Assembly: GCF_008831285.2 (NCBI RefSeq)
Contig: NC_045147.1
Span: 13,370,854 to 13,434,853 of the forward strand
DNA: 64,000 bases
Direction: 5' to 3'
Source: Nymphaea colorata
Taxonomy: Eukaryota > Streptophyta > Magnoliopsida > Nymphaeales > Nymphaeaceae
Under the pieces are notes generated by a model. It was not told the DNA's origin. It ran no database searches and saw only the letters and a list, made by a program, of their open reading frames with translations. Shown one piece after another: positions 37,618 through 50,426 of the stretch; the stretch's first letter is position 1; each line of letters opens with the position of its first letter. The position numbers and the translations under genes were made by a program.

Positions 37618-40600
37618 ATGGGAGAATTGGTGGTGGGTGGGGAGGACTGTAAGGAGATTGTGGAGGAAGAGGTGGGGAATGGGGAGGAGGGGAGGGAGAA
37701 GGAGATGATGATGCTGAAGTGGAAGGAGTTTCTTCCCAGGATGATGGTGAGGGTGTTGCTGGTTGAGTTCGACGACTCGACGAGGCAGATCATCACTGCC
37801 CTTCTGAGAAAATGTAGTTACGAAGGTGTGTTACTGATTTTCTTTTCTTTTTCTTGGGCTTTTCTTTGGTTCCCCTTTTCTCCTGTGGTTAGCGATTAAA
37901 TTGCTTGATGGTCCGGTAGAGTCTGTTTCTCTGAAATCTCTTTGGTGGTAGGCTGTTTTCTTTTGAAACGGCCTGTTATAAGAGCATTCTAGTGTTTTTT
38001 GTGTTTATCGTTGCCTGTTGCTGCTTCGTTCATGCTGTTCTTCCAGTTTTTTCTTTTCTTCAAGAGGCGTATATATATACTGGCCATATATTTAGTCTGC
38101 TTCTTTGAACACAAACCCATGAACTAGTTTTTTAAATTCTCTTCTGAGGGAAAATGTGGAACGTGTAGATATGGACGTCCGATGACCTTTTTCTTTCGGA
38201 TTTGTGCAGTGTCTGCAGTGCAAGATGGGAAAAGGGCGTGGGAGATACTCAAGGAGAAACCCCTTAGTTTTGATTTGGTTTTGACTGAAGTTTCTTTGCC
38301 ATCGCTTTCTGGGTTTGCGCTTCTTACCATGATAGTGGAGAATCCTCTCTGCAAAAATATCCCCGTAATAAGTAAGTTTGAATTCATTGTGGAGTCAAGT
38401 TTTTCTTAAACATCCTGTTTCTCTCTGTTGCTGACACGATCTTTTTCCCCTCGGGGGATTCCCTTCAGTGATGTCTTCTCATGATTCCATCAATATTGTC
38501 TTCAAATGCATGTTACAAGGTGCTTCTGACTTTCTTGTGAAGCCCATCAGGAAGAATGAACTAAGGAACTTGTGGCAGCATGTTTGGAGAAGGCGCTCCG
38601 TATGTCATTTCAACTCATAAGTGCAACCCTCTGGCTTTTTCTCCGTATTCTTTTTAACTCCTTGATGGCCCTTCTCATTTTTTATTTTCTTTGACTTGTT
38701 CTCTCAGTTCAACGACAGTGCCAGTGGATGCCAAAGTCAAAATCCTGCAGAGCGTAAATCCGAAGCAGTATCTGATAATAACTCTGCAAGCAATCGCTCG
38801 AGTGATTATGTTGTTTCTGTTCATAAGAACATTGAAAGTTGTGAGAAGGGGAGTGACACTCAAGTGAGTACTCCAGATAGTTGTAACAATTTTTAAAAAG
38901 ATGTTTCTTTTCAGTTGGTATGTGGTGTGCTCTATCGTGGAGCTAGTAAGATTGTGGATATGGATTTTGCGAAAAATATGCAGTTCATTCAATAGGGTAC
39001 ACAGATGAAAGATCTGAGAGACTGAAGTATCTTTTTTGTTCTATCTTCCTGTCTTCTGCTTAGTGTCTGTCCATGATATGATTACGGTAGAAAATTTAAA
39101 AAAAGGCCAGACCTTCTGAAATAATTTACCATTTTGTTTGCTTTATGTCATTACAGAGCTCATCCACAAGGCCAGAGGAAGCTGAAAGCATTAACATGCA
39201 GGTGACAAAAAAGCTCTTACCATCACAGATGGAGCCGGGACTTCGCAAATATCAAGACAGCATAAAAGAGAATGCTAATTGCTTGATGAGGGAGAATGAA
39301 GCAGAAGGTAAACAATGATACAAGAATGCATGCATATGCACAAACATATAATTTTTTTTTGGTTTGTGACATACTTCGAACTTCAAACAGATAGAGTGTT
39401 GTAGTAAATTAACATTGTGTTGTCTTTTGCAGGTAAATCAATAGGTCGCAGAGATATAAATGTTGGAAGCCACACGAAAACTAAGATGCATTTGCAGGGG
39501 AACCATTTACATGAAAGGCACTTAACTGTGGTGGAAAATCTTGGATCATCATCCTGTAGAAAGGCTTCTGTTGCTGTTAGCGGGTCTAACTTATGTGATC
39601 CTGAACAGCATAATCCTCCCAGAGAAGCCATTGACTTTCTTGGAGGAATTCGAGATACATCACAAGACAACTGTCCTCAGAATGATGGCATCAACATTCG
39701 ACATGGTGACCATACTAATTCAGAAGAGAACTCCATGACAAGGGGAAACAAATCCAGTTTTCAACATTGTCCACCATGTGAGCTTTCGTTGAGGAGACCA
39801 CAACTTAATGGTTGCAATGAACAAGGGGTGGAGGAAAAACATATATTAAATCATTCTAAGGCTTCTCCATTCTTAAGGTGAGACTCTACTCCCTATTTCA
39901 AACTAACATCGACTGCTTTTTTGCTGATGATTCTCTCAAGGAGCTTGATAACTTCTCGTTCATTAGTTATTTATTTGTTTAAACGGATTTTTATTTTTTT
40001 CCTCTTGTAATGCTGAGTGTGTCAAAACTCAAGGAGCATTTGATGGAAGGATCTTTCCAGAATCTCAGTTTTTTCCTGAAATAGAGGGGCCAAATTTAAC
40101 CTTTACCTTTCTGGGGGGGTATTTCTTTGGCAGGTGGCCTTGGTTTAGATTTCACTTACTGCAATTTCAAACAGGATTACTGGAATCACTATGAATTGAG
40201 TTAATATCGTTCATGGATAAGAAGGTTTGTAGGCATTTGTTTGAAGTATAATTTTGGAACTGTAGATATTTTAATTGACATCTTTGTAAAAGGATATCAA
40301 TTTTCTCTTCAATTGTTCTGTTCAAATCCTTTGTTGTCAATTATCTTCTTGACAGTTGACATCTGACTGTCAATTCAACTAAGTTTGCTCTATTTTAATA
40401 TGATAAGATTAATATTACCATTTATTCAAATATTTATTCAGGATGAATGCCTGCCCATGGTAACTTGAGAACAATAAAAGTTGGACAGAGGCATTGTTGA
40501 TTGGAGGGGAACAACTGGGTTCGTCTGAAATGGAATGGGAGTAACTAAAAAATTTAGGTATGGGCAGCATCTGATTTAACTATGACAAGCTTGAAAACCA

Positions 40601-42694
40601 TCTCTGTTCAGGCAAATGGCAATTTACATAGGCATAAGTATGCTTCAACCACATGCTTATTATGGTTGTGTAGCACCTGGTAGCCTTGTTTTGATATTCC
40701 TTTCAGGAGGTTTAGATGTCCTGTATTTATTTTGTTTATTTCTTTCTATTGGTTTTCTAATTTATAAAGGTTCACACTAAGCGCCATCATTAATATTGGA
40801 AAAGACTTATTGTTCACATCCTAATCCTGATATATTATGAGAAACTCTACACTTTCATGTTGCAAAGAATCTTGATGATCATGAAAAAGTTAAAGCATTT
40901 TGGCCTTCTATCCTTGTATGAACAATCAGGGGCCAGTCATACCTTACATCTACATGTACAAAGTGCTCATAAAATGGTGATGGAAATCGTATCTTCAATA
41001 ATGATATAGTCAAAAGAGTGGAACGTACTCTTCCTCTGATTTAGTTCATGAATTTAGTCAATGTCATCCACGTCTGTGGAATCTTCACACCTATTGCATC
41101 TCTGCTATGATTGACTTGTCATTGAATATTAAGTACGTTGCTGAGCAGATTTTATTGCGTTCAAAGCATAACTGCATGCACCGCTCTTTGGTTAGTTAAT
41201 GTATGATCTCATCCTTACATGGATAATTCAACCATAAAGCAAATAAATACTAGGATTAGCGTGAATTTCAGTTTAAAATCCAATTATGCGAGTGCCAACA
41301 TTGAAGTAAGTTTAGTCCTCCTAGATCTTTTGCTCATCCTCCATGTTGGAGTTATGTTCCATCTTTAACCAAATGGAACCTTGTCAATCTTGTCAGGTTG
41401 AGAAACTAACTTTAGAAAGAAGAATGAGCCACAAAATTTCCTTGTTCTTTTTTTTGTTTTCACTTCTTGATGACTATTAAAAGAATTGGTTTATACACAT
41501 TGGAGCATTAATATCTTTCTGATACTCGACCATTTGGGTTATTCATGTGTCAGATTTGGTTGCCAATTTTTGTGACCAGAACATGACAACCTTTTGTAGG
41601 GAACTCACATTTCATAATTCATGCAGGTATGGTAACAGGAGTGTCCTGCCTGGTGCTCCAGTATCTTGCTTCAGTCCAGAGCCTAAACAAGGGGAAGGTG
41701 AATGTCATTCCTATGCGCCTACAGAAAGTGAACACAATACTCGCTCAGGAAATGTATTTTCACCGAGGCCAATTAAATGGAGCAATCTGAATCGGAATGA
41801 AATTTCATCGGATGGCAGAGAGGGTGACGCAAGTGCCCATTCCAAAGGTGCTTGTCTAAGCAATGGAACTGTGCCAGAAGAAGCAACATTTCCCTGTTCA
41901 CGTTTTGGAATTGTACCTATGCTAGTGCCTGTTGGAGGCTTGAACCTTGATGGTTTAGGGCCTGGATATGGAACCACCATGCAACCAGTATTTTATGCTC
42001 AACAAGTCCCTCCTCCGTGGAGTAATACTGACAAGTTGGAAGCCAATCAGCAAAAAGGATTCCCACAATTTGATCACCAGCTCAGACAGGGCAAGCCTGA
42101 GCATCTGCATCACTTGGGCAAGTGTGACGCTACCCCTCTTGAAACTCAACTTTCAAACAAAGCAGACGCTGTCTTGGGAAATGATGAAGATCCTGGGTTT
42201 GCTTCTGCTTCATGCGAGAGTGAAAGTAGCTTCTGCAATTGTGGCGTGAAGCATCATAGTGTCAGCAACTCCGGGAATGTTTCCAATGGAAACAATGGGA
42301 ATATCAGTGCAGCAGACGTTGCGGATGCCACAACAAAAGGTGGTAAGGACATGCAGTTTTTGAACAGTGGTGTTGGATCTTTGGAACATAATCGCTTAGC
42401 ACAGAGAGAGGCAGCTCTCACAAAATTTCGACTGAAGAGGAAAGAAAGGTGTTTTGAGAAAAAGGTGAGTTGTTAATTCAGCTTTGGTTGTTTGATCGGC
42501 TTATGATGTCATCTTTTCACCATGCTGGTCACATTGTAGCGGCAGTACTTTTGTCATTCATTTGAGAAGCGATCAAATTGCTTTTGCAGGTTCGGTACCA
42601 AAGCAGGAAAATACTTGCTGAGCAACGACCAAGAGTGAAGGGCCAGTTTGTTCGCCAACTGCCTAATGACTCGACACCTATGCAGGTCGATTGA
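37618..42694 (+). CDS. PRR5/PRR9-like: Pseudo-response regulator, PRR5/PRR9 class, eight exons
   Basis: Encodes a 731-residue clock transcriptional repressor. Exons are 37618-37825, 38210-38371, 38469-38599, 38708-38863, 39157-39307, 39433-39877, 41627-42464 and 42590-42694, all in frame. Residues 44-160 form a receiver-like domain ([30 protein letters not shown]-like [32 protein letters not shown]). The phospho-acceptor Asp is replaced by Glu96, as in all PRRs, while Lys148 remains. Residues 678-720 form a CCT domain ([20 protein letters not shown] then [20 protein letters not shown]), which binds DNA and carries nuclear localisation. The middle is low-complexity. The receiver sequence is nearer PRR5/PRR9 than PRR7 or TOC1. 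The ATG at 37618 is preferred; an in-frame ATG at 37552 adds a hydrophobic leader that does not suit a nuclear protein. Intron 6 is 1.75 kb. Confidence 0.93.
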
Positions 42695-45087
42695 TATATC
42701 TGCGTGGTCCATCAATTGCTGGATTGCTTGTGAGAGGCCTCTTTGCTCCCTGTGGTTGCAGTCAAGTGATGCCACCGAGTCAATGAAGAATGACCTCAAG
42801 CTGGAGTTACTGCTACAGGATGCCAGCGTTACATCATTTGACTTCTCCAGCCTTTGGCGTTGGTATTGAGTGCCATCACTATAGTGGCAGCTTCCTTAGA
42901 AATGTGTGCAGTGTGTGCAATAGAAAGAGTGCCCATTTGCTAGTGATCGACTAGCAGCTGGTCTGCTGCTCCGACTTTTTGAGCTTTTTCTGTAAACGTC
43001 GTCTAAAGTAATCTTCTACTCAGCATAAGGCGTCGTAGGTTTTTTGTGCATCCCTTTCAGTTTTCTCAGTGACCTGACTAGAGTATATGATTTGCCTGTA
43101 TCTTTTCCCGATTCACATGTTCAAATCAGATACCATGCGTGACCTCAACATGTATTCTGTAGTGTGTTACCTAACATTCTCACTCTTCAGTAGCAAGAAA
43201 ATGACGACGGAAGGTAATATTCGTAGTCTTCTCCATCCCTTAAGAAGTCAAGCAAGCAATCTGAATGGGCCCCGAGAGACTGGGAGCAATAACAATTACT
43301 TTTGTTGCCAATGGTGGTTTCTGTTGTTGGATCAAGGTCCAGGTGTGATCGTTTGTAGATTGACTGTGTTTCTTCTTGTGACAGGGTCTGGAAGTTCCAG
43401 AATGTTCAGACCATAGTGTGAACCTTACTCAAATAGCTTGTCCTAGCTTCTGAAATTGTAGTTAAAAGTTACTCGAGTTTCTCTCAAGTTTCTCTCTAGT
43501 TATGGAACGCCATCTTAATCTGCACTCTGTAAGGCAATGTTATACCATGAGCACTTTGACGACCATGCGCTTTCTCATTATCTCTTATATACATACATAC
43601 ACGTATAACCTCACAGCTATACTTTACTAAAAAATGTCGCTCCATAAACAGCCTCCCTCCCTCTGCTGGAGGCCTCCCTGTCGCCCTTTGATCGCTTCTC
43701 TGGCGCGGGAGGGGCCACGGGAAGAAGGGCGTCTCGTATTGCAACTCCTTCTAGGAAGGCGGAGGCCGACCCCTCCCCCATCGCCGGCGGGGGTGTTGGG
43801 TTGCTGCCCCTCTGTCGACGAGAGGAGGAGCAGCGGGGAGGCTTCCGACAGCCCTTCCTCTCAAAAAATGGGGAAGCTAGAAGCCTCTCCCTTCCCTTCG
43901 TTCAGAGTGGGAGGAGGCGTGATGAAAGAAAAGACAGTTACAAAGTTTAAACAATTAAATTTGCTCCACAGTGGGATAAATATGCTTAGAAAAGAATGAA
44001 AGAAGAGAAGGAGATGAACAGAAGAAGCTAGAGAATATCGAAAACACAAGCCACCGTTTCACAAAACTTTGTAAAAGCAAAGGCTCGTTCACAGGGGTCC
44101 ATTACTCCATACGCTAGGAGATCAAAAAATTTTCTCCCACATTTTTTCTCTGCTTTTTGCATTCCAGACCCTTCCCTGAAATGCTTTTGATGATGAGGTT
44201 TTGTGTAAATAAGACACCGCAATCTTTTTTTTTTTTTTTTGGTAGATATGAAATCCAATGTTATGTTTACCCTGTGGGCCGCACATGAAAGGCTTCATCA
44301 AACACGCCTACCTTTAATTGTTAAGCACGAACCTAAAGGGATGTGAAGTTCGTATTGATGATGCAAACACACCCTTAATACCTTTTAATTATTACGTACC
44401 AATCTAAAGGGATGCGAAATTGAGCTAGAAACTTTATTTTTCTTTTTTATGGATGAACGACTCGCAGGGAGTTTAAAGGTAGCCATGGCATGCACGCTTT
44501 TGAAAAACACAATTCACTTTTCCTTTATCTATGTATAAAGGGATGAACAAGAATAGCTGTAGATCAAATCTTGCTTATTATTATGTAAAACATCCATCAG
44601 TTGTTTTATTATACTTAAAATCCATTTCTTTCATATGTCTTATGCTTTTTTATTTTATATTACAAAAGGATAAAGCCCTTTGGCATGTCTTTCTCACTCA
44701 AGGCTACAGCTCGATCGGCTACTTTGTATGTTCATTTTAGTCAGTATTTTTTTTTTAAACATTTAAGAAAATATGTTAGTGCGACCTCTATAACGGTTAG
44801 TGTCTTACGAACTAATATTCCAATAGAAAATGATAAAGAAAAAACTTATACAGATATATACGAGCCCACAAGTATTGACCGATACGGTGTTTCATTTAAG
44901 TTTCCGATTCGAGCTACAGACATATATTCCAAACACCCAGTGAGTTAGATCTCTCGCTTCAATTGACAAAAATATTCCGTTGCTTTTTCCTTTACCGTCG
45001 GGCCTTGCCAACCCGCCGTCACCCTTAGCCTTTATCTTCAGAAGCCAACCCTTCTAAACACAACTGCAACTCTCTGCAAACGCGACA
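42695..45087. other. Intergenic region, PRR to NHL gene
   Basis: The first 350-400 bp are the probable PRR 3' UTR. A GC-rich tract around 43640-43920 leaves an open frame of 121 codons (43634-43999) with no recognisable domain, probably by composition. The rest is AT-rich and featureless apart from a poly(T) run near 44225. Confidence 0.6.
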
Positions 45088-45822
45088 ATGGCAGGGGAAG
45101 GAGAAGGCCCGAGAGAAAACTTAACAGGACAGGATCAGAATGATGGCGACACCAAGAAAAATAAGGGCGTCGAGACGGAATCGCCAATACGCGACCACCG
45201 CCACCACCAACGAGGGCAACCGCCAAGGCGGCGCTCTCGTCCTCCGCCGCAGGCACTCCGCTGCTCCCTCTGCTTGTTCCTGGTGGCGCTCCTTCTCCTG
45301 ATGGGCATCACCACCCTCATCGTCTGGCTAGTGTACCGCCCCCACCGGCCACGCTTCAACGTCCAGGCGGCCGCCGTGTACGAGCTCAACGCCACCGCCC
45401 TCACCACCATCACCGCCAGCATGCAGTTCACCGTCGCCGCCCGCAACCCCAACAAGCGCTCAAGCGCCGAGTTCCGCAACATCTACGCCTTCGTCTCCTT
45501 CCGCGACCAGGCCATCACGGCGAACACGCCGCTGCCCGACCTGAACCTTGCCGCCAAGAGTACCGTCGTCATCTCCCCGATTCTGGGTGGTGGGTTCGTA
45601 CCCATCTCGCCCGAGGTGTCCAGTGGGCTCGCCATGGCCGAGGCCTACGGGCTTGTGCCCATGAGGTGGATCCTCCAGGGTAGGCTCAGATGGAGGTCCG
45701 GGGTCTTCAAAAGTGGGTTCTATGGGATCTATGTCAAGTGTGATGTAATGGTGGGTTTGAAGCCTGGGTTGGCCGGTCAGGTGCCCCTCCTGGGTGCACC
45801 CGATTGTGCTGTGGATCTCTGA
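45088..45822 (+). CDS. NDR1/HIN1-like (NHL, LEA-2) membrane protein, intronless
   Basis: A single 244-residue frame of the NHL/LEA-14-like family, plasma-membrane-anchored proteins often linked to defence or abiotic stress. The N-terminal 58 residues are hydrophilic and cytosolic, with a basic stretch (PPRRRSRPPPQALR) before the anchor. One membrane span covers about residues 61-83 (CLFLVALLLLMGITTLIVWL). Immediately after it comes the family signature YRPHRPRF, then the LEA-2 beta-sandwich with ARNPNKR and GFYGIYVKCDVMVGLKPG. The gene is GC-rich in its coding part, unlike its flanks, and has no intron, which is common in this family. The ATG at 45088 is the first in frame. Which NHL subgroup it belongs to cannot be settled by eye. 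Confidence 0.93.
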   Translation: MAGEGEGPRENLTGQDQNDGDTKKNKGVETESPIRDHRHHQRGQPPRRRSRPPPQALRCSLCLFLVALLLLMGITTLIVWLVYRPHRPRFNVQAAAVYELNATALTTITASMQFTVAARNPNKRSSAEFRNIYAFVSFRDQAITANTPLPDLNLAAKSTVVISPILGGGFVPISPEVSSGLAMAEAYGLVPMRWILQGRLRWRSGVFKSGFYGIYVKCDVMVGLKPGLAGQVPLLGAPDCAVDL

Positions 45823-48800
45823 AAGGCTGATTCAAATTCGTGATTATGGTCCCACTTGAATCTGTAACAGCTGCTACTGTTTTCTCTTCTGGTTGCTGCC
45901 AATCCATTGAAGGATTCGAACCAGACTGTATTATTATGTTCCTACATTATGGTGTTTCAGTTTATTGCTTAAAGTGTGTTTTGGTACGTAATTTTCTTTC
46001 TGACAAGTTTGGTGGTATATATATGAAAATTGAATGACCATATTCTAGTTTTTCAAAGTTACCCAATCATCTAACCAAGATGGAAGAGAAAGATGGAAGA
46101 GAGAAATATTATATCAGTTTCCAATTAGCTTGTCCAATTTACTGATCATGAGCTTGCATTGTTTTGATTTCCTTCGGGGTTGCTTTGCTTTCCAAAGGAG
46201 CAGTTCAAATTTGCACATTAGTTCACAGCACCGACAGGGAAGATGGTGGATCGACTTCCAATTTCCCGCAGCCCTTTTTGGTGATGCATGCTATTCTTGT
46301 GAAGCAAAAAATTTTAGTTGGGGATGATTCCCTGTTAAAATTTTAAATAGCACTTATATGTAAAAAAAAAACATAATTAATGAAGTTTTTATATGTAAAT
46401 AAAGTAGATTTTGTGGGTTGATATGGATGCCCACACCAGCTACAACATTGCTCCGCCTCTGCACCAGCTCAATTCCAGAGTTTTATCAGTGGTTCTATTA
46501 AGTGCTTTGATATTTGAAAGGCTGCTTCACTGGGGAAAAAAAAGTAAAAGTGGTTACATGAATATGAATTTAAAGTTAAGATCTGGATTAAAATCGAGAT
46601 GCTTTTGACTGCATAGGCCCATACAATGTGTGGATGATGATTAAGATGACTGGGAAAAGTTTGTTAGTGGAGAATATTGTGAAGGTGGAGACGATGCTTC
46701 ATCTTGAACTTCCTCCCAATTTGAAGTACAAAGGAAAGGAATATGCCTCCTCTTTTTTTTTATTTTTTTGGGTTTTACTTTATAGTAAGGAACCCTTGAA
46801 GAAGAAAAACGAAGCAACTGGTGGATATAAGGAATAACGTAGATTAGATTTCATAGATGCTATTTTTTTGGACCGTAAATGGTGGAATCATGACACTCAA
46901 ATGAATATAATGTACGCACCTCACCTAGGTCTCGATGCAGCCCAAAACCTTAGGAGCAGTAGAAAATGACACATACAAAGATCTATGAACATTCATCTAT
47001 GGATTTTTATCCATGGACAAAAAAAGTCCATCGTGTATGAATAGGACAGACACATATCCACGACAATGTCTCACCATGTTTGATTGGTGCTTGATTGGTG
47101 CATGGATAAAAATGGGTTGACAAAAAATATTACCCTTGTAAATACATGTTACTTATACAAACACATTCTACGATGCTATTTAATAGCGAAAAAAGCAAGA
47201 GTCCCACAAAATAGCCACGCCACCACCACAATAATCTTCAAATCAGTGTTTTCATTTCCATCAACATTTTCGTATATATACATGACATTTTTATATGTAT
47301 CCATAGACAAAAAGCTGCATATTAATAGAAACAAACAAATACATGAAGGTTAAATGGTCATATAACATTCATGATTAGTAAACTGAAAAGATGTTTAACA
47401 CTTAAACAACTAAGCAAAAGAGATCTGATAGTCCATAAGCTTAGTGCAGTCCACATACCAAATGGGTAGGTTTTAAGTACAAACCCAAAATAGGAAGACA
47501 ATGAAGCAAACCTGGAGTTGCTACCGTAGAGGTGAAAGGGAGCTGCTGCCTGAGGAAGTTCCGCTGCTTCACAGAAGGGACGAAGGCTCTGTGCTGCGGA
47601 GGGACAAAGGCTGTGAGGAAACGATGAGTTCGAGGAGCGGAAGAGCGGGAGAGGTGCCGAAGGGAGAAGGTGTTGAATAGTGGTCATCTAATACTCTCCC
47701 CCTTTGTAAAAACACAACACTTTTAGTTCCAGTAATCTATCACTTCTCATGAGCTTCGCACCGGTGAGAAGATTATTTGGAAAATTGAAATGAAATGTAC
47801 ACGTTCTATATTCCTTATTGGTTTTTTCTCATTTTCGTCGCTGATCATAGCTAAGATGGCATCACCCGTAGAAGAACAGATGATCTTCAGCTTACAGTTT
47901 ACAGATAAAATCAAAGGTGGACATTGAAAAGCTGTTTCTTTTGTTTTTTGCTTTCCATGGCAAAATATTATGGGCATTGGATACTTCCACAACAAAGTGG
48001 GCAGCGGATCGAATCCCAAGGACTGCCTTTGGGGGCCCAAAGAATGGATGCTCGTCTCTTTTATTCTTAACTTTGTGCAGATTGAAGTTCAGTCACCAAT
48101 AAAATATGAATTTTGAGGAGGAAAAGGCCTTCATGCACGATCATAGAGTAGGCTTCAATAGTTATTGAAGCTTCTTTCCTTTGATAGGAAGTACCAGATC
48201 TTTCTTAACTTGAGAATTTTATCAATTTTATCGTACTGAGTTGGATCTTGATCCAACAACTAATACAATTTGTTGTATCATATAATAAGAGAGCCAAGCA
48301 CCAACTTTTAACTATTTTTAAAATGTTTTAAGATTTTTCTATTTTAAGTATTTATTATATAATTTTCTCATTAATTTTTTTTATGAAATGACTTTTTAAG
48401 ACTCTTGGTCAATTCAGTTGAAATTGTGTTAAGCAAGATGAATATTTCATCTTATTGCACAACACCTTGCTGTTCACTCCATCTCTCCAAGATATCAGAA
48501 ACAACGAGTCAAGCCATCCACAAATTAGCAGTCCTGCCGACTTGTTCACAAAGCCAATTTTCACGGCAATGCAATAAACTTCCGGCCAAACTCAAAGAAG
48601 GTAAAGCTGATAACAACTTCATGCAAGAAACGAATCAAAAGAATTTGAGTCTACTCAATATCAGTTCAAAACCAATAATGTTTTCATGCTTTTGCTTACT
48701 AAATATATGTCATATAAAAGAGTGAACAGAATTATTTGGCTTAATTAACCTAATAATATGGGGTTCCATTGACGTTTGTGCAATGTCAGATATGATGAAG

Positions 48801-49000
48801 GTGTGGGCAAGGGTATCGTGTAACAGTACCTTACAAGCAACCCTAGTCGTCTCTCCAGTTCTTCCACTTACCTTTTAAAGAATTTGGATTCTCATGATTT
48901 GAGCACACAAATGAAAATCCTACTGCCCTGGTGAGAGCCGAAGCCCCTTCCTCCATGTGCCCAAGGTCAGGGCCGCATCAATGGCTAGGCTCGATTTTAA
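45823..49000. other. Intergenic region after the NHL gene
   Basis: It begins with the probable NHL 3' UTR. A Tip100-like copy lies at 46312-46462. No other gene is supported; a 109-codon minus-strand frame at 47358-47687 is Ser/Pro/Leu-rich and matches no family I recognise. Confidence 0.6.
46312..46462 (+). mobile_element. Tip100-like element copy
   Basis: It contains GGGTTGATATGGATGCCCAC followed by ACCAGCTACAACATTGCTCC and ends GCTCCGCCTCTGC, a near match to the family terminus. The left end is close to AAAATTTTAGTTGGGG. Confidence 0.6.
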
Positions 49001-49260
49001 CCGAGCCGAGCCCACATGACTTGAGCTCGATTTTCAATTTTCACTTGATTGGTCTGTAGGGGAGCCTTTGAAACGCTTTGGTATTGCTTCTGGATCAGAA
49101 TATAAATAAAGAATTAGAGCACAAGGAGCCATCTTGTCATCTTTTGTGTACGTGATCGAGTTCATTTCTTAACTCAAACTCGACTTGTTTAATAAACGAG
49201 TCGAGCTCGAATCAAGTCCATAGAGCGAGTTCGAGTCAAACTCGAAATTAGATTGACTCG
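49001..49260. repeat. GAGCTC-rich degenerate repeat
   Basis: It opens with CCGAGCCGAGCCCACATGAC and closes with ACGAGTCGAGCTCGAATC and GAGTTCGAGTCAAACTCG. It is another member of the repeat class at 32590-32840. Confidence 0.55.
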
Positions 49261-49799
49261 TTGAACAGTCCCAGGCATAGGCACCTTTGCCACTCAAGCC
49301 AGTGCACCAATAGGAAATTTTTGTGACCATGACAGGAAGACATAACAGGATCCAATCTGACATCTTTATGTGAATGGATAAGATGGGGCTGGGTTTGGAC
49401 CACACCGGCTCCTGTTTCCATAAAACCCTAAGTTTCTGGATACTTGGGTGCAAAAGTTTGGACGATATGGATCTGAGATGCAACAAGGTCATAGGGAATT
49501 TTACTGAATAATGTCTCTATGTCTACTTGATCTGATATCCAAACCTTCCTTATACAATTGTATACCCAGAAAGTGCCCAAATATTGCTTCCATTTCTTGA
49601 AAGATTGGGTTAGTTTAGTGAAAGATGCATGTTGCAAATGGGTCGGATTTGGTATGGAGCTTGTACTGCATTTGGTTTCAATCTAACTTACTAAGCTGAC
49701 CCCGGTCCGACCCGTTTCTATCCCCAATATTTATGCACAGATTGGCTAGCTTTCTCTCGTTGCAATGGAGTCCTGGAAAATTAGGTTCAACTACGGTGA

Positions 49800-50310
49800 A
49801 CAACGAGTCGAGCTCGACTCGTTAAAGCTTGGCTTGTGAAGGAGTTCGAGCCGAGTCATTTCCTTAATGAGTCGAGATTCGTGAAGGAGTTGGAGTCGAG
49901 TCATTTGCTTAACAAGTCGAGCTCGAGTTCATGAGTCGATTAATTCAAAAAATCGAGTTGAATTCGACCTCAACTCGTAACTGCCGAATTGAACTCGAGC
50001 CATAATCAAGTCGATATATTCAAACGAGTTTACGAGTTTGTCGAGCCTTAATTAAGTCGAGCTCGAACTCAACACGTAACTATGAATATCAATTATTTTC
50101 AAACGAGTTTGTCAAACTTTAATCGAGTCAAGCTCGAGCTCAATACGTAACAATGAATATCAATTCTATTTAAACGAGTTTGTCGAGTCTTAATCGAACC
50201 GAGTCGAGCTCGAGCTGCTTCCGTCGAGATTTTCTCGAGCTCGAGGTTCCATTAGTCGAGCCGAGCTTGAGCTGACTGAACTCGGGCTCGACTCAGCTCG
50301 TGTTCACCTC
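49800..50310. repeat. GAGCTCGA-rich array with a 70-bp period
   Basis: About 500 bp are dominated by GAGTCGAGCTCGAG-type words. Within it the segment beginning CGAGTTTGTCGAGCCTTAAT recurs at about 50034, 50104 and 50174, a 70-bp period that includes AACACGTAACTATGAATATC. Open frames through it are artefacts. Confidence 0.85.
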
Positions 50311-50327
50311 TACCGTTCAACGTTCCA

Positions 50328-50329
<2 letters not shown>

Positions 50330-50407
<78 letters not shown>

Positions 50408-50426
50408 ATATATATATATATATATA
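50330..50426. repeat. Long (AT)n microsatellite
   Basis: About 48 TA repeats with a single C interruption at 50406. It sits directly at the end of the GAGCTCGA-rich array, about 1 kb before the LCB1 start codon. Confidence 0.97.

Noticed and set aside
43634-43999. A 121-codon open frame as a gene
   Set aside because: Composition-driven (Pro/Arg/Ser-rich) in a short GC-rich tract, with no domain or homologue that I recognise.
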